Shown: one piece after another, positions 1-6,673 of the stretch
Position numbering within the stretch: the stretch's first letter is position 1
Layout of the letters: each line of letters starts with the position of its first letter
Assembly (NCBI GenBank): GCA_016928975.1
Contig: JAFGJR010000061.1
Coordinates: forward strand, 1-18,169
Origin: Sedimentisphaerales bacterium
GTDB lineage: Bacteria > Planctomycetota > Phycisphaerae > Sedimentisphaerales > SG8-4
DNA length: 18,169 nt
Reading direction: 5' to 3'
The notes under the pieces: model-generated
Told to the model about the DNA's origin: nothing
Database searches by the model: none
What the model saw: only the letters and a program-made list of their open reading frames with translations
Translations under genes and position numbers: made by a program

Positions 1-18
1 GGTAGTTCCGCTCTTTCC

Positions 19-1338
19 TCATCTTATTTCACGCACCGCAGCCCTGGCGCGACCCGCATGAAACCAACTTTTGACGCAGGCGTCAATATTGGTCAGCTTC
101 TCCAGATCCCCTTCATCATCCGGGTTATTGTTTCCCCAGAAGCCACCGGACCCACAGGCATCCAAAATAACCCATTTCTGCATTTCCTGCATCTTGGCAC
201 TGGACAGAATCCTTGTCAGAGTGTCGTCGAAAAGGTAATCGTTAGCATTTGCACTCAGCAGCAATGCTTCGTCACCTGTATTGACCGTCGTCTCATCCTG
301 GTGGTCCGTCGCGCCCACGTTACCCTTGCCCGTGCCGTGTCCAGCTCCATAGAATATGAATGTGTCACCAGGACTCATCTCGTCGAGCAACCTATTCACG
401 ACTATTTCGATCTCTTCGGACGTTACGCCGCCGTCCTTCGTGTCGCGTATCAACGGAAGGCCGTCTCGCCAATTGGCGAGGTTCGTGGATATTGTGTTAT
501 AGAGCTTCAAAGCGTCCGCTGCGCCAGCAGCCTTGTCTTCGTCTACACCCACAAACAGTCCGTAGACGCCTGGCTCACGCGGCGCTGCATCGGCCACGAT
601 CTGGGCTGTCGCCAAAGACTCGACTCGCATCGGGTCCTGTCCCGGCTCTGGCGGGACGGAAAGCGAGACTTGGCTGGCGACATGAAGATCCAGATCCAGA
701 TAGTATCTCCCAGGAGAGAAGGACGCGCTATCACGCTCGGTACCCAGCCAATTGTCCTGTGAGGAGAAGGTCCATCCAAAACTCTGAATCAGACTGCGGT
801 CCGAATCATAGACAGACCCACTCATATCGAGAGTCGAGTTCCCATACTTCTGGCCTGAGAACTCAAGCCCCAAGGACCAAGGTCGGTCCGAGTCCACCTG
901 AAATTCGATGGTGCCCTGCGATGTACCTTGGCTTTCCATGGAGTACCACGACTGGTTCTGGATGGCATATGAGGAGGAGCTCGCTCCGAGTATGGACACG
1001 TCGTCAGAGAAGATCCCAATGCGTTGGCTTCCGCCGAGCACTACCCCGCCGGATGCGTCCGGTAGATACATCTGTAGGTCCAGAGCCGTAACTATCGGGT
1101 TACCGTCGCAGGCGTAGGGGTAGGGACCCCCCATCTGTACGTTAGCCGCCGATGGATGATCGCCCCAGTCCGGGCTACCTATACCTCCGTCGGCGTCACC
1201 ACTCAGTTCACATACTTGCACACATAGGTACGTGACCGGTCTGATGGTTAATCCCTCGCCCCGCGCCATTGGCATCACTGCCCATAGGGCGACACCCAAT
1301 ATGAAGACGCCTGTCCTGACCTCTCTGCATCTCACCAT
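19..1338 (-). CDS. Exported caspase-like (peptidase C14) protein, C-terminally short
   Basis: Predicted cysteine peptidase of the caspase/metacaspase fold acting outside the cytoplasm. With the start at 1338 (439 aa), residues 1-28 form a signal peptide (basic MVRCREVR, hydrophobic core, ARG-E cleavage region). Residues about 50-235 look like beta-rich secreted domains without a family I recognise. The caspase-like domain starts near residue 256 (GVYGLFVGVD), with the catalytic His at about 334 in YGAGHG and the catalytic Cys at about 395 in VILDACGSGGFWG. Only 44 residues follow that Cys, fewer than the usual p10-like half, and the last ~20 (rich in Ala and Arg) do not look like the family, so the gene may be frameshifted or truncated. 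An in-frame ATG at 1404 gives a 22-residue extension ahead of the signal peptide, which is unlikely. Fold call is firm; activity and substrate are unknown. Confidence 0.8.
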   Translation of the reverse strand: MVRCREVRTGVFILGVALWAVMPMARGEGLTIRPVTYLCVQVCELSGDADGGIGSPDWGDHPSAANVQMGGPYPYACDGNPIVTALDLQMYLPDASGGVVLGGSQRIGIFSDDVSILGASSSSYAIQNQSWYSMESQGTSQGTIEFQVDSDRPWSLGLEFSGQKYGNSTLDMSGSVYDSDRSLIQSFGWTFSSQDNWLGTERDSASFSPGRYYLDLDLHVASQVSLSVPPEPGQDPMRVESLATAQIVADAAPREPGVYGLFVGVDEDKAAGAADALKLYNTISTNLANWRDGLPLIRDTKDGGVTSEEIEIVVNRLLDEMSPGDTFIFYGAGHGTGKGNVGATDHQDETTVNTGDEALLLSANANDYLFDDTLTRILSSAKMQEMQKWVILDACGSGGFWGNNNPDDEGDLEKLTNIDACVKSWFHAGRARAAVREIR

Positions 1339-1446
1339 ATCCACCCACTCGCCAGATGGCCTCTCGTCTGCCCCTTTTGTCCTTGCGACAGGGACACTCT
1401 GCATGCACGCAACTACAACCGTCCTGCCTCTTCCTGGGTCGATTGT

Positions 1447-1475
1447 AGTCTACCCTGCTGGCAGGCTTTTGTCAA
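1447..1475 (-). promoter_or_regulatory. Sigma70-type promoter of the caspase-like gene
   Basis: On the minus strand a perfect -35 box TTGACA (1470-1475) is followed after 17 bp by TAGACT (1447-1452). Transcription would start near 1440, about 100 nt before the ATG at 1338. The spacer holds a small inverted repeat CCTGC-TG-GCAGG (1454-1465). A second pair of arms, ACTACAA (1412-1418) and TTGTAGT (1443-1449), spans the predicted start point. Box match and spacing are good; the regulatory role of the repeats is a guess. Confidence 0.6.
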
Positions 1476-1661
1476 TTGCGGAGAATAGTATTTTTCGGAG
1501 GATACCGCGCGGTGAGCCCTGTTTCTGCCCGAAGTCCCCGGTGCGCAGAATTAGGTGCGCTCCTTACTTCTTCCTCGCCTTCCTTCTTGGCCTGCCCTTC
1601 TCTCTCTGAACCGAGAGTTTCTCGCTTCTGTTGATCCGGGTGTTTTTCGGTTTGCCTGGCA

Positions 1662-1690
1662 AGGGGGTGAGGGATGGGTCCTGTCTTGCG
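1662..1690. repeat. Degenerate G-rich direct repeat, copy 1
   Basis: This 29-bp stretch (AGGGGGTGAGGGATGGG then TCCTGTCTTGCG) matches 2167-2195 with three mismatches. Both copies continue into G-rich, purine-rich sequence that aligns loosely for another ~15 bp. Neither lies in a credible gene, which suggests copies of a dispersed intergenic repeat family. Confidence 0.55.
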
Positions 1691-1888
1691 GGAGGGTGGA
1701 AGAGAACGAGGCGTCCTCCACGCCCTGCGCGCTACGGAGGAGGCCAGGGGCTGGCGTTACCGGATGCGGCTGCCGGTTTTGGAAATGGGCGAGGTGGAGA
1801 CGGAAGATTGTGGCCGGGGGCATGGAGTCGCCATGGCGCATGAGCCGGTGCCGCTGGTTTTGGAGTTTATCGCTCTGAGCCAACCGGC

Positions 1889-1910
1889 ATGATGGCTACG
1901 AGGCCATCAT
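1889..1910. repeat. Short perfect hairpin
   Basis: ATGATGGC (1889-1896) and GCCATCAT (1903-1910) form an 8-bp perfect stem with a 6-nt loop. It lies 6 bp left of the larger inverted repeat and may be part of the same element. There is no T-tract, so it is not a clear terminator. Confidence 0.4.
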
Positions 1911-1916
1911 TGGCCT

Positions 1917-2013
1917 TTGAATGGATAAATGAAATGGCTCACCCGCTGACTTGGGTGTAGGGCACGTGCCGGGGCATCCAGGTTGCATCAGGCCATTTCA
2001 TTTATCCATTCAA
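1917..2013. repeat. Perfect 22-bp inverted repeat with 53-bp structured loop
   Basis: The left arm (1917-1938, beginning TTGAATGGATAA) is exactly complementary to the right arm (1992-2013, ending TTATCCATTCAA). The arms are AT-rich, unlike the GC-rich surroundings. The 53-bp centre holds a nested CACCC...GGGTG stem (1941-1958) and the palindrome GGCACGTGCC (1962-1971). No coding frame and no flanking target-site duplication is visible. It could be a small non-autonomous mobile element, a bidirectional terminator or a structured RNA. Confidence 0.7.
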
Positions 2014-2166
2014 TGATCGACCAGAACGTGCCAGTTGGCTCCAAGCTTGTCCCCGCGCAGGCGGAGAGCGCCAGACTCCCGCCTCGCCAGAGGCGGAATA
2101 TGGAACGCGTTTCTCAGGAGGGTGGGGAGGGCGGGAGTCACACCTGTGCACTGCACATTCTTGGTG

Positions 2167-2195
2167 AGGGGGTGTGGGATGGGCCCTGTTTTGCG
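2167..2195. repeat. Degenerate G-rich direct repeat, copy 2
   Basis: Second copy of the repeat at 1662-1690, same orientation, 26 of 29 bases identical. It is followed by a small hairpin CGGAG-AAG-CTCCG (2205-2217). The two copies lie about 505 bp apart, one on each side of the 22-bp inverted repeat. Confidence 0.55.
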
Positions 2196-2469
2196 GGGCG
2201 GGGGCGGAGAAGCTCCGGTGTTGGGTGATTCCCACATCATCCGCACGGGTGAAAGCCCATCCAGCATGCTTTTTTCTCGCCATGCGGTCGATTCGAGTGG
2301 AACGCAGAACGCGGGACGTACCGCGTTTTCCGCGCTCATGATCTGGTTCTCTCTGGGGTATGGCGTCAAGTCTTCATTCTTCTCATTTTGCAGCGTGCGT
2401 TGTGGGCGGTGGAGGTCCTTGGCGAGTTGGCGATCCCGGGCGGCGGTGCCGAAGACAGCGGGATTGTTC

Positions 2470-2497
2470 TTGCGAAATACAAATTGGATTGTATTCT
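2470..2497 (+). promoter_or_regulatory. Palindrome and possible promoter abutting the ATPase start
   Basis: AATACAA (2476-2482) and TTGTATT (2489-2495) form a perfect 7-bp inverted repeat with a 6-bp centre, an AT-rich island in GC-rich DNA. A weak promoter can be drawn across it: TTGCGA (2470-2475), 16 bp, TATTCT (2492-2497). That would place the transcript start at or next to the ATG at 2505, giving a leaderless or nearly leaderless mRNA. The arrangement would suit repression or autoregulation; this is inference. Confidence 0.4.
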
Positions 2498-2504
2498 GCA
2501 AGGG

Positions 2505-3653
2505 ATGATCGAGCGACTCGCGGCTAAGGTGGTTCGGGAGCGTCTGCGACGGTCTCCGGCCGTCGGATTGATCGGGCCGCGCCAATGTGGAAAGACGACT
2601 CTGGCGCGGGCTCTTGAAGGCAGGTACTTCGATCTGGAGGTCGAGTCCGAACGGCTTCGCCTGGACCTTCAGTGGAAGTCGCTGACCGAGAGCGAGGGAC
2701 TGGTCATTCTGGATGAGGCGCAAGCCTGGCCGGAGGTATTCCCCCGGTTGCGTGCCGCAATCGATGAACGCCGTAAGGTCATGGGCCGGTTTCTCCTGCT
2801 GGGGTCCGTCTCGCCCGGACTGGCGAGACAGGTTTCGGAGTCTCTGGCGGGTCGGCTCAGTCCGGTGGAGTTGACGCCGTTTCTGCTGGGCGAGTTGGGA
2901 GCTGATAGACTTGACGATCTCTGGCTGTTCGGGGGATATCCGGACGGAGGAATCCTCGATGGGGCCGCGTTCGGCCGGTGGCAACAGGACTACTTGACCC
3001 TACTGGCCCAGCGGGACTTGCCTCAATGGGGACTTGCAGCCCGGCCGCAGACGACGGAGCGTCTCCTGCGCATGATCGCGACGGTCCACGGGCAGACATG
3101 GAACGCTTCCCGCATCGGGCAGAGCCTCGGGCTGAATTACCAGACCGTCAACAGCTACCTCGATTATCTCGTCGGAGCTTTCCTCATTCGCAGGCTGGAG
3201 CCGTATCACGCGAACCTCCGTAAGCGTTTGACGAGGTCGCCCAAAGTCTACTGGAGGGACACGGGGCTCTTGCACACGCTCGTGCAAGTGAGGACTCGCG
3301 ACGATCTCCTGGCCCAGCCGTGGGTTGGAGCGAGTTGGGAGGGGTTTGTCATTGAGCAGGTCCTCGGCCACCTGGCGGTTCGAGGCAAGACCGCGCAGGC
3401 TTACTTCCTTCGTACCAGCGACCAGTACGAGATCGATCTGGTCCTGGATTTCGGCCGGTCCATCTGGGCCATCGAGACCAAGTTGACCGCCAGCCCTTCT
3501 TTGGGCGACATCCGACGTCTGAACAGAGTCGCGGATCTCATCAATGCAGACCAGCGTGTCCTTGTTTGCAGGGTACCGGAGAGCCTGGAATCGGAGGGGC
3601 TTCTTGTCACCGATCTGGCGGGGCTGCTGGATAGGCTGGCCGGACTGAGGTAG
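2505..3653 (+). CDS. AAA_14 / DUF4143 family ATPase
   Basis: P-loop ATPase of the AAA_14 plus DUF4143 architecture (COG1373-like), 382 aa. Walker A is GPRQCGKTT (24-32), Walker B LVILDE (66-71), followed by the family-typical LLLGSVSP segment and the SLAGR...ELTPF region (113-126). The middle holds a winged-helix-like stretch (about 195-240). The C-terminus has a PD-(D/E)xK-like pattern: E309, D311, then E324-x-K326. Such proteins are common, widely transferred single genes of unsettled cellular role, sometimes suspected as toxin- or defence-like. The ATG at 2505 was chosen because homology begins there; an in-frame extension to 2388 adds only non-homologous residues. AAGGG lies directly before the ATG, too close for an ordinary ribosome-binding site. 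The gene stands alone, and its 3' end overlaps the convergent DUF4832-type gene by 47 bp. Confidence 0.9.
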   Translation: MIERLAAKVVRERLRRSPAVGLIGPRQCGKTTLARALEGRYFDLEVESERLRLDLQWKSLTESEGLVILDEAQAWPEVFPRLRAAIDERRKVMGRFLLLGSVSPGLARQVSESLAGRLSPVELTPFLLGELGADRLDDLWLFGGYPDGGILDGAAFGRWQQDYLTLLAQRDLPQWGLAARPQTTERLLRMIATVHGQTWNASRIGQSLGLNYQTVNSYLDYLVGAFLIRRLEPYHANLRKRLTRSPKVYWRDTGLLHTLVQVRTRDDLLAQPWVGASWEGFVIEQVLGHLAVRGKTAQAYFLRTSDQYEIDLVLDFGRSIWAIETKLTASPSLGDIRRLNRVADLINADQRVLVCRVPESLESEGLLVTDLAGLLDRLAGLR

Positions 3654-5091
3654 GCAGGACCGTCAGCATGCCGAGTCGGTAGCGGCGGTGGCCGTCTTCG
3701 TTGGGTAGGGGCAGTGCGATCTTGGGCGTGCCGGTGGCGGTGGCGATGGAGATGTAGATCCCGTAATCGCTTGGCTTGAGGAGTCGAGAGCGCTCATCCG
3801 TCGCCAGAGGCAAGGCGAACGTTGCTTTGTGGTTCGTGGCTATCGCTTTTCCAGGGTCGGCAATGGGGAGGTCTCGCATGTTCAAGCCTTCATCGACGAA
3901 GACCGCGGCGATTCCACCTTTGGTGTCTTTGATGGTCAGGGTGGGATAGCCGCCGGGCAGGCAGGGGGCTACGCCGGCGTTTTGCCACTTTGTGGCGAAC
4001 CAGAAGGTCCCGTCGGCGGCGACCTCGGCGGGCCAGGAGGCTTCGAGGAGTTGGAGGCGATAGCCCAGGCGCTGGTTGATCCTGCGGACGAGGTCTTCAT
4101 TGGCGGCTAAGAACTCTCTCGGCCACCAGTGGACCGACGTGTAGCTGGCGTGGTACTTCTCAATGGCTTGGAGGTACTGGCTGCCATCCTTCCAGTAGCC
4201 GCGGCTGCGGGACGGGCCGTAATGCTCGCTTTCGAGGACCACCGGGACCTTCTGCCAGAACAGGGGAGCGAAATCGGCGCTGAAATAGGCGTTTTGACCG
4301 CCCTGGACGAGGATGCTGTCGTCGCGGAGGGTGAGACCCTGCTGTGCGGTGTACTCGATCACCGACCGGCCTCGGTCGTGAGAGGCGAAATCGTCATTGG
4401 CGGCCAAGAGGGTCTTCTTGAAGTGCTTCGTGTGCAGGTCGATGTGCCTGCGGATCGTCTCGGCGGAGTAGGGCTTCTTTGTGCTCCAGTAGGTGTGGCC
4501 CTCGCCCCAGATGCCGAAGGAGCCGACGTCGATGAAGGCCACCTCCGGATTGCCGTCATAGCGTTCGGCCAGGGCGGCCAGGAAATGGTCGAGCTTCTCG
4601 ATGAAAATCGGGTCGTCGTAGTCGGGTTCCCAGGCCCGGCCGTTGGGGTCGATCCCCTTGCCGCCGGTGAAGAAGTACCCTTTGGCGCCGGCCTGGCGGA
4701 CCCACTCCGGCGTAGCGAATCGCGGCGAGCCCTCACTGCAGGAGATCCGCAGGGCGATCTGCTTGCCCTCGTCGAGCCATCGCTGGGCGGGCGTATCGAG
4801 GACGGACCAATTGAATTGGCCCTCCTGTGGTTCGAGATACGACCAGGCGATTCGCAGATAGATCACGCCGACGCCCGGGAAGTCATCGACCGTATCGGAT
4901 GGAGCGAGCTTGCCGCCGTAGTTGAAGGGCGAGTTGTCGTAGTGGTGGAGCACCCATCCCATGCCGGGATTGACCAGCGCGACGCCGGTGTCCGCCGGAT
5001 GAACGACAGTTGTCTTCGCGCCGGCCGGCGGGTCGGCAGCAATCACCAGGGCGACCAGGCACAGGCAGGACCATCTTGTGGCAGCGTGCAT
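3607..5091 (-). CDS. Secreted TIM-barrel glycoside-hydrolase-like protein (DUF4832 type)
   Basis: 494-residue exported protein. Residues 1-25 form a signal peptide (MHAATRWSC, hydrophobic stretch, PPAGA). The body resembles DUF4832 proteins: an opening VNPGMGWVLHHYD (40-52), strand motifs VIYLRIAWSYLEPQEGQFNW (76-95), IDVGSFGIWGEGH (187-199) and VVLESEHYG (284-292), then a C-terminal beta-sandwich from about 340. E197 and E287 or E289 sit where clan GH-A barrels carry their two catalytic acids, so a glycoside hydrolase is plausible but unproven. The ATG at 5091 has AAGGAG 8 nt upstream; the long open frame further upstream has no homology. It follows the metallophosphoesterase gene on the same strand after 121 bp, so the two may be co-transcribed. 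Its 3' end overlaps the ATPase gene tail to tail. Confidence 0.82.
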   Translation of the reverse strand: MHAATRWSCLCLVALVIAADPPAGAKTTVVHPADTGVALVNPGMGWVLHHYDNSPFNYGGKLAPSDTVDDFPGVGVIYLRIAWSYLEPQEGQFNWSVLDTPAQRWLDEGKQIALRISCSEGSPRFATPEWVRQAGAKGYFFTGGKGIDPNGRAWEPDYDDPIFIEKLDHFLAALAERYDGNPEVAFIDVGSFGIWGEGHTYWSTKKPYSAETIRRHIDLHTKHFKKTLLAANDDFASHDRGRSVIEYTAQQGLTLRDDSILVQGGQNAYFSADFAPLFWQKVPVVLESEHYGPSRSRGYWKDGSQYLQAIEKYHASYTSVHWWPREFLAANEDLVRRINQRLGYRLQLLEASWPAEVAADGTFWFATKWQNAGVAPCLPGGYPTLTIKDTKGGIAAVFVDEGLNMRDLPIADPGKAIATNHKATFALPLATDERSRLLKPSDYGIYISIATATGTPKIALPLPNEDGHRRYRLGMLTVLPTSVRPAYPAAPPDR

Positions 5092-5165
5092 ACTCCACTC
5101 CTTGCAGCAAATTCCGGCGGCCCGCCCGGGTCGGATCGGCTTGGGCGGAGCCTTCCACGCGGCGT

Positions 5166-5194
5166 AGCATACCGGCGTGGATACGGCTGGACAA
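5166..5194 (-). promoter_or_regulatory. Weak candidate promoter for the DUF4832-type gene
   Basis: On the minus strand TTGTCC (5189-5194), a 17-bp spacer and TATGCT (5166-5171) lie between the metallophosphoesterase stop and the next start. Each box matches four of six consensus bases, so this could be chance; the gene may instead be read through from the upstream promoter. Confidence 0.25.
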
Positions 5195-5212
5195 GCGGGC
5201 TGGACGCGGAAT

Positions 5213-6385
5213 TCACTTGTGCAGGACAAGCTGGTCGAACAGGACGCCGTTCTGGTCGATGGCCTGGAGCTGCAACGTTGTGCCGCCCACGCTGACGAGC
5301 AGGAAGTGGTGATCGCGGTGGACCTTGGCGGTGAACCACGAACGCGTGGGGGCATAGTTCTCCAGCCCGCCGCCGGCGCCGCCAGTCTGGACGTAGACCA
5401 CGCCGTGCTTCGGATCGATCTTGTCGTCCCGGATCGGCCAGGTGCGCTCGTAGTCGTGGATGTGGCCGAAGAAGCAGATGTCCAGCGCGTACTTCTCGTA
5501 GAGCGGGACGAGCGGACGCAGCTTCCGGTCGCCGCGCGTGGACCTCTCGCCTTTCCAGGTGTCGCCGTAGTCATCTTCGTCGGAGCTGTAAGGCGGGTGA
5601 TGGTGCACGGCGAATTTCCAGGTGGCCTTGGACCTGGCGAGTTCCTCTTGCAGCCATTGATACTGCTCACTGCCCGGGTGGGCGCTGCGGTCCGTGTCAA
5701 TCAGGAAGAATTGGGCGTTGCCATAGGTGAAGGTATAGCGGTACTCCGGGACCGGGCTGCAAAGGTACCGATAATAGTTCTGGTCGTCCTTGTCATGGTT
5801 GCCCAGGATGGCAAAGAGCGGCACGCGGCTCATCAGCGCGTGCGCCGGGCGGAGGAACTCCTCCGTCCATTCCTCTTTCTTGCGGCCGTCGCCCACGATG
5901 TCGCCGGCATGGACCGCGAAGTTGGGCCGCTCGCCGAAGAGCAGGGTCGAGATCTTGCCCCAGATGGGCGGGTTGTTCTGCGTATCGCTGACAACACCGA
6001 AGGCATAGGGGGTCGCCTCTTCCACGGCGGTCTGGAAGCTGTAGATTTCGCTGGCGGCTTCTTCTGCCGAGCTGCCCTTGGAAATGGCCCGGTAGTAGTA
6101 GGTCGTTTCCGGCTTGAGGTTCTCGATGTGGACTTCGTGCATTTCACTATCCTCGGGGGCCGAAAAGCGGTCCGTCAGGGGCGTTTGCTCACCAAATTCC
6201 ACCACGGAGGTGGCCTTCTCGGTGGTTTCCCACATGATCGTGATGCCGGTCTTGGTCGCATGCTGGAGGTACGGGCCCGAGCTGATGATCGAGGAGCGGA
6301 CGGAGGTCTGGGCGGTCGCTCCCAGTGCCAGGAGCAGGGCGAGCACGAAGGACAGCCGGTATGAAGGGGGCATGGCGGCATTCAT
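5213..6385 (-). CDS. Exported metallophosphoesterase with purple-acid-phosphatase-like N-terminal domain
   Basis: 390-residue calcineurin-like phosphoesterase exported by a signal peptide (residues 1-26). Residues about 35-120 form an Fn3-like domain like the N-terminus of purple acid phosphatases (ISSGPYLQ, ITIMWET, HIENLKPETTYYYR). The catalytic domain has the metal-binding blocks SDTQ (D134), HAGDIVGDG (D162), LGNHD (N197, H198), HHHPPYS (261-267) and GHIHDYERTW (H308, H310). True purple acid phosphatases have a Tyr ligand in GDxxY; here the position is Gly165, so the dimetal site is probably of the ordinary type. Likely role: hydrolysis of phosphate mono- or diesters outside the cytoplasm. 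AAAGGAG lies 12-13 nt before the ATG at 6385; a second ATG at 6373 is possible. It heads a leftward pair with the DUF4832-type gene. Confidence 0.9.
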   Translation of the reverse strand: MNAAMPPSYRLSFVLALLLALGATAQTSVRSSIISSGPYLQHATKTGITIMWETTEKATSVVEFGEQTPLTDRFSAPEDSEMHEVHIENLKPETTYYYRAISKGSSAEEAASEIYSFQTAVEEATPYAFGVVSDTQNNPPIWGKISTLLFGERPNFAVHAGDIVGDGRKKEEWTEEFLRPAHALMSRVPLFAILGNHDKDDQNYYRYLCSPVPEYRYTFTYGNAQFFLIDTDRSAHPGSEQYQWLQEELARSKATWKFAVHHHPPYSSDEDDYGDTWKGERSTRGDRKLRPLVPLYEKYALDICFFGHIHDYERTWPIRDDKIDPKHGVVYVQTGGAGGGLENYAPTRSWFTAKVHRDHHFLLVSVGGTTLQLQAIDQNGVLFDQLVLHK

Positions 6386-6425
6386 AGTAGAAGCGTTCTC
6401 CTTTCTGCTGGGATGCTTCGGCAGG

Positions 6426-6449
6426 CGTTCGTCCTGCGGAGGACGAACG
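6426..6449 (-). promoter_or_regulatory. Hairpin in the metallophosphoesterase 5' leader
   Basis: CGTTCGTCC (6426-6434) and GGACGAACG (6441-6449) form a perfect 9-bp stem with a 6-nt loop. It lies between the predicted transcript start (~6492) and the ribosome-binding site, about 40 nt before the start codon. No T-run follows in either direction, so an RNA stability or regulatory role is more likely than termination; function unproven. Confidence 0.45.
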
Positions 6450-6498
6450 GCGACCGTGGCGTTCCATGATTTTCTGTCATCTCCGAACCTTGGTGCGG

Positions 6499-6528
6499 AT
6501 TGTAGGCGAGCGTCCGAGCGGACGCCAA
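6499..6528 (-). promoter_or_regulatory. Promoter with embedded palindrome for the metallophosphoesterase gene
   Basis: On the minus strand TTGGCG (6523-6528), an 18-bp spacer and TACAAT (6499-6504) resemble a sigma70-type promoter. The spacer contains most of a perfect inverted repeat GCGTCCG-AG-CGGACGC (6510-6525), well placed for a dimeric regulator to block the polymerase. The match is reasonable; the operator role is inferred from position only. Confidence 0.5.
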
Positions 6529-6605
6529 GGTAGAATCAGATTTCTTTCTGACCTGCCGGGGGTCGAACAGCCGATAATCCTCTGTTGGGGCTGATTTTGC
6601 ATCTG

Positions 6606-6634
6606 TTGCAAACGCAGCGCCCTGCCGGTACGAT
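6606..6634 (+). promoter_or_regulatory. Promoter of the glycan operon
   Basis: TTGCAA (6606-6611), a 17-bp spacer and TACGAT (6629-6634) give a sigma70-like promoter starting transcription near 6641. It favours translation of the first glycosyltransferase from the ATG at 6674 rather than the in-frame ATG at 6635, which would sit upstream of the transcript start. It is the only clear promoter I see before the run of genes that ends at 16269. Confidence 0.5.
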
Positions 6635-6673
6635 ATGAGATTGGGACCCGGAAAGAAGCAGGTTGGGGCAAAC

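Larger units (their letters stand above)
1476..2475. other. About 1 kb without a convincing gene, repeat-bearing
   Basis: Open frames exist on both strands here but none has a believable start, a ribosome-binding site or a recognisable domain. Their translations are rich in Pro, Arg and Gly, as expected of GC-rich non-coding DNA. The stretch contains two related G-rich repeats (near 1662 and 2167), a short hairpin (1889-1910) and a long perfect inverted repeat (1917-2013), listed separately. It may be a graveyard of degenerate repeats between the caspase-like gene and the ATPase gene. Confidence 0.6.

Noticed and set aside
1551..1883. Overlapping ~110-residue open frames on both strands in the gene-free stretch
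   Set aside because: No ribosome-binding site or recognisable motif; both contain the G-rich repeat, translated as Pro/Gly/Arg-rich sequence.
1917..2013. CRISPR repeat or insertion-sequence end
   Set aside because: Only one inverted pair, no spaced direct copies, no transposase frame and no target-site duplication at the borders.
2010..2984. 324-residue minus-strand open frame across the ATPase start and upstream region
   Set aside because: No domain, Pro/Arg/Gln-rich translation, and it runs antisense through the well-supported Walker A and B segments; a GC-rich shadow frame.
5092..5700. In-frame extension of the DUF4832-type gene through the metallophosphoesterase 3' end
   Set aside because: Ser/Thr/Arg-rich shadow sequence; a signal peptide with a good AAGGAG begins at 5091.
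4129..6364. Long plus-strand open frames (388 and 395 residues) opposite the DUF4832-type and metallophosphoesterase genes
   Set aside because: Val/Ala/Gly/Asp-rich mirror translations of strong minus-strand genes with signal peptides and catalytic motifs.
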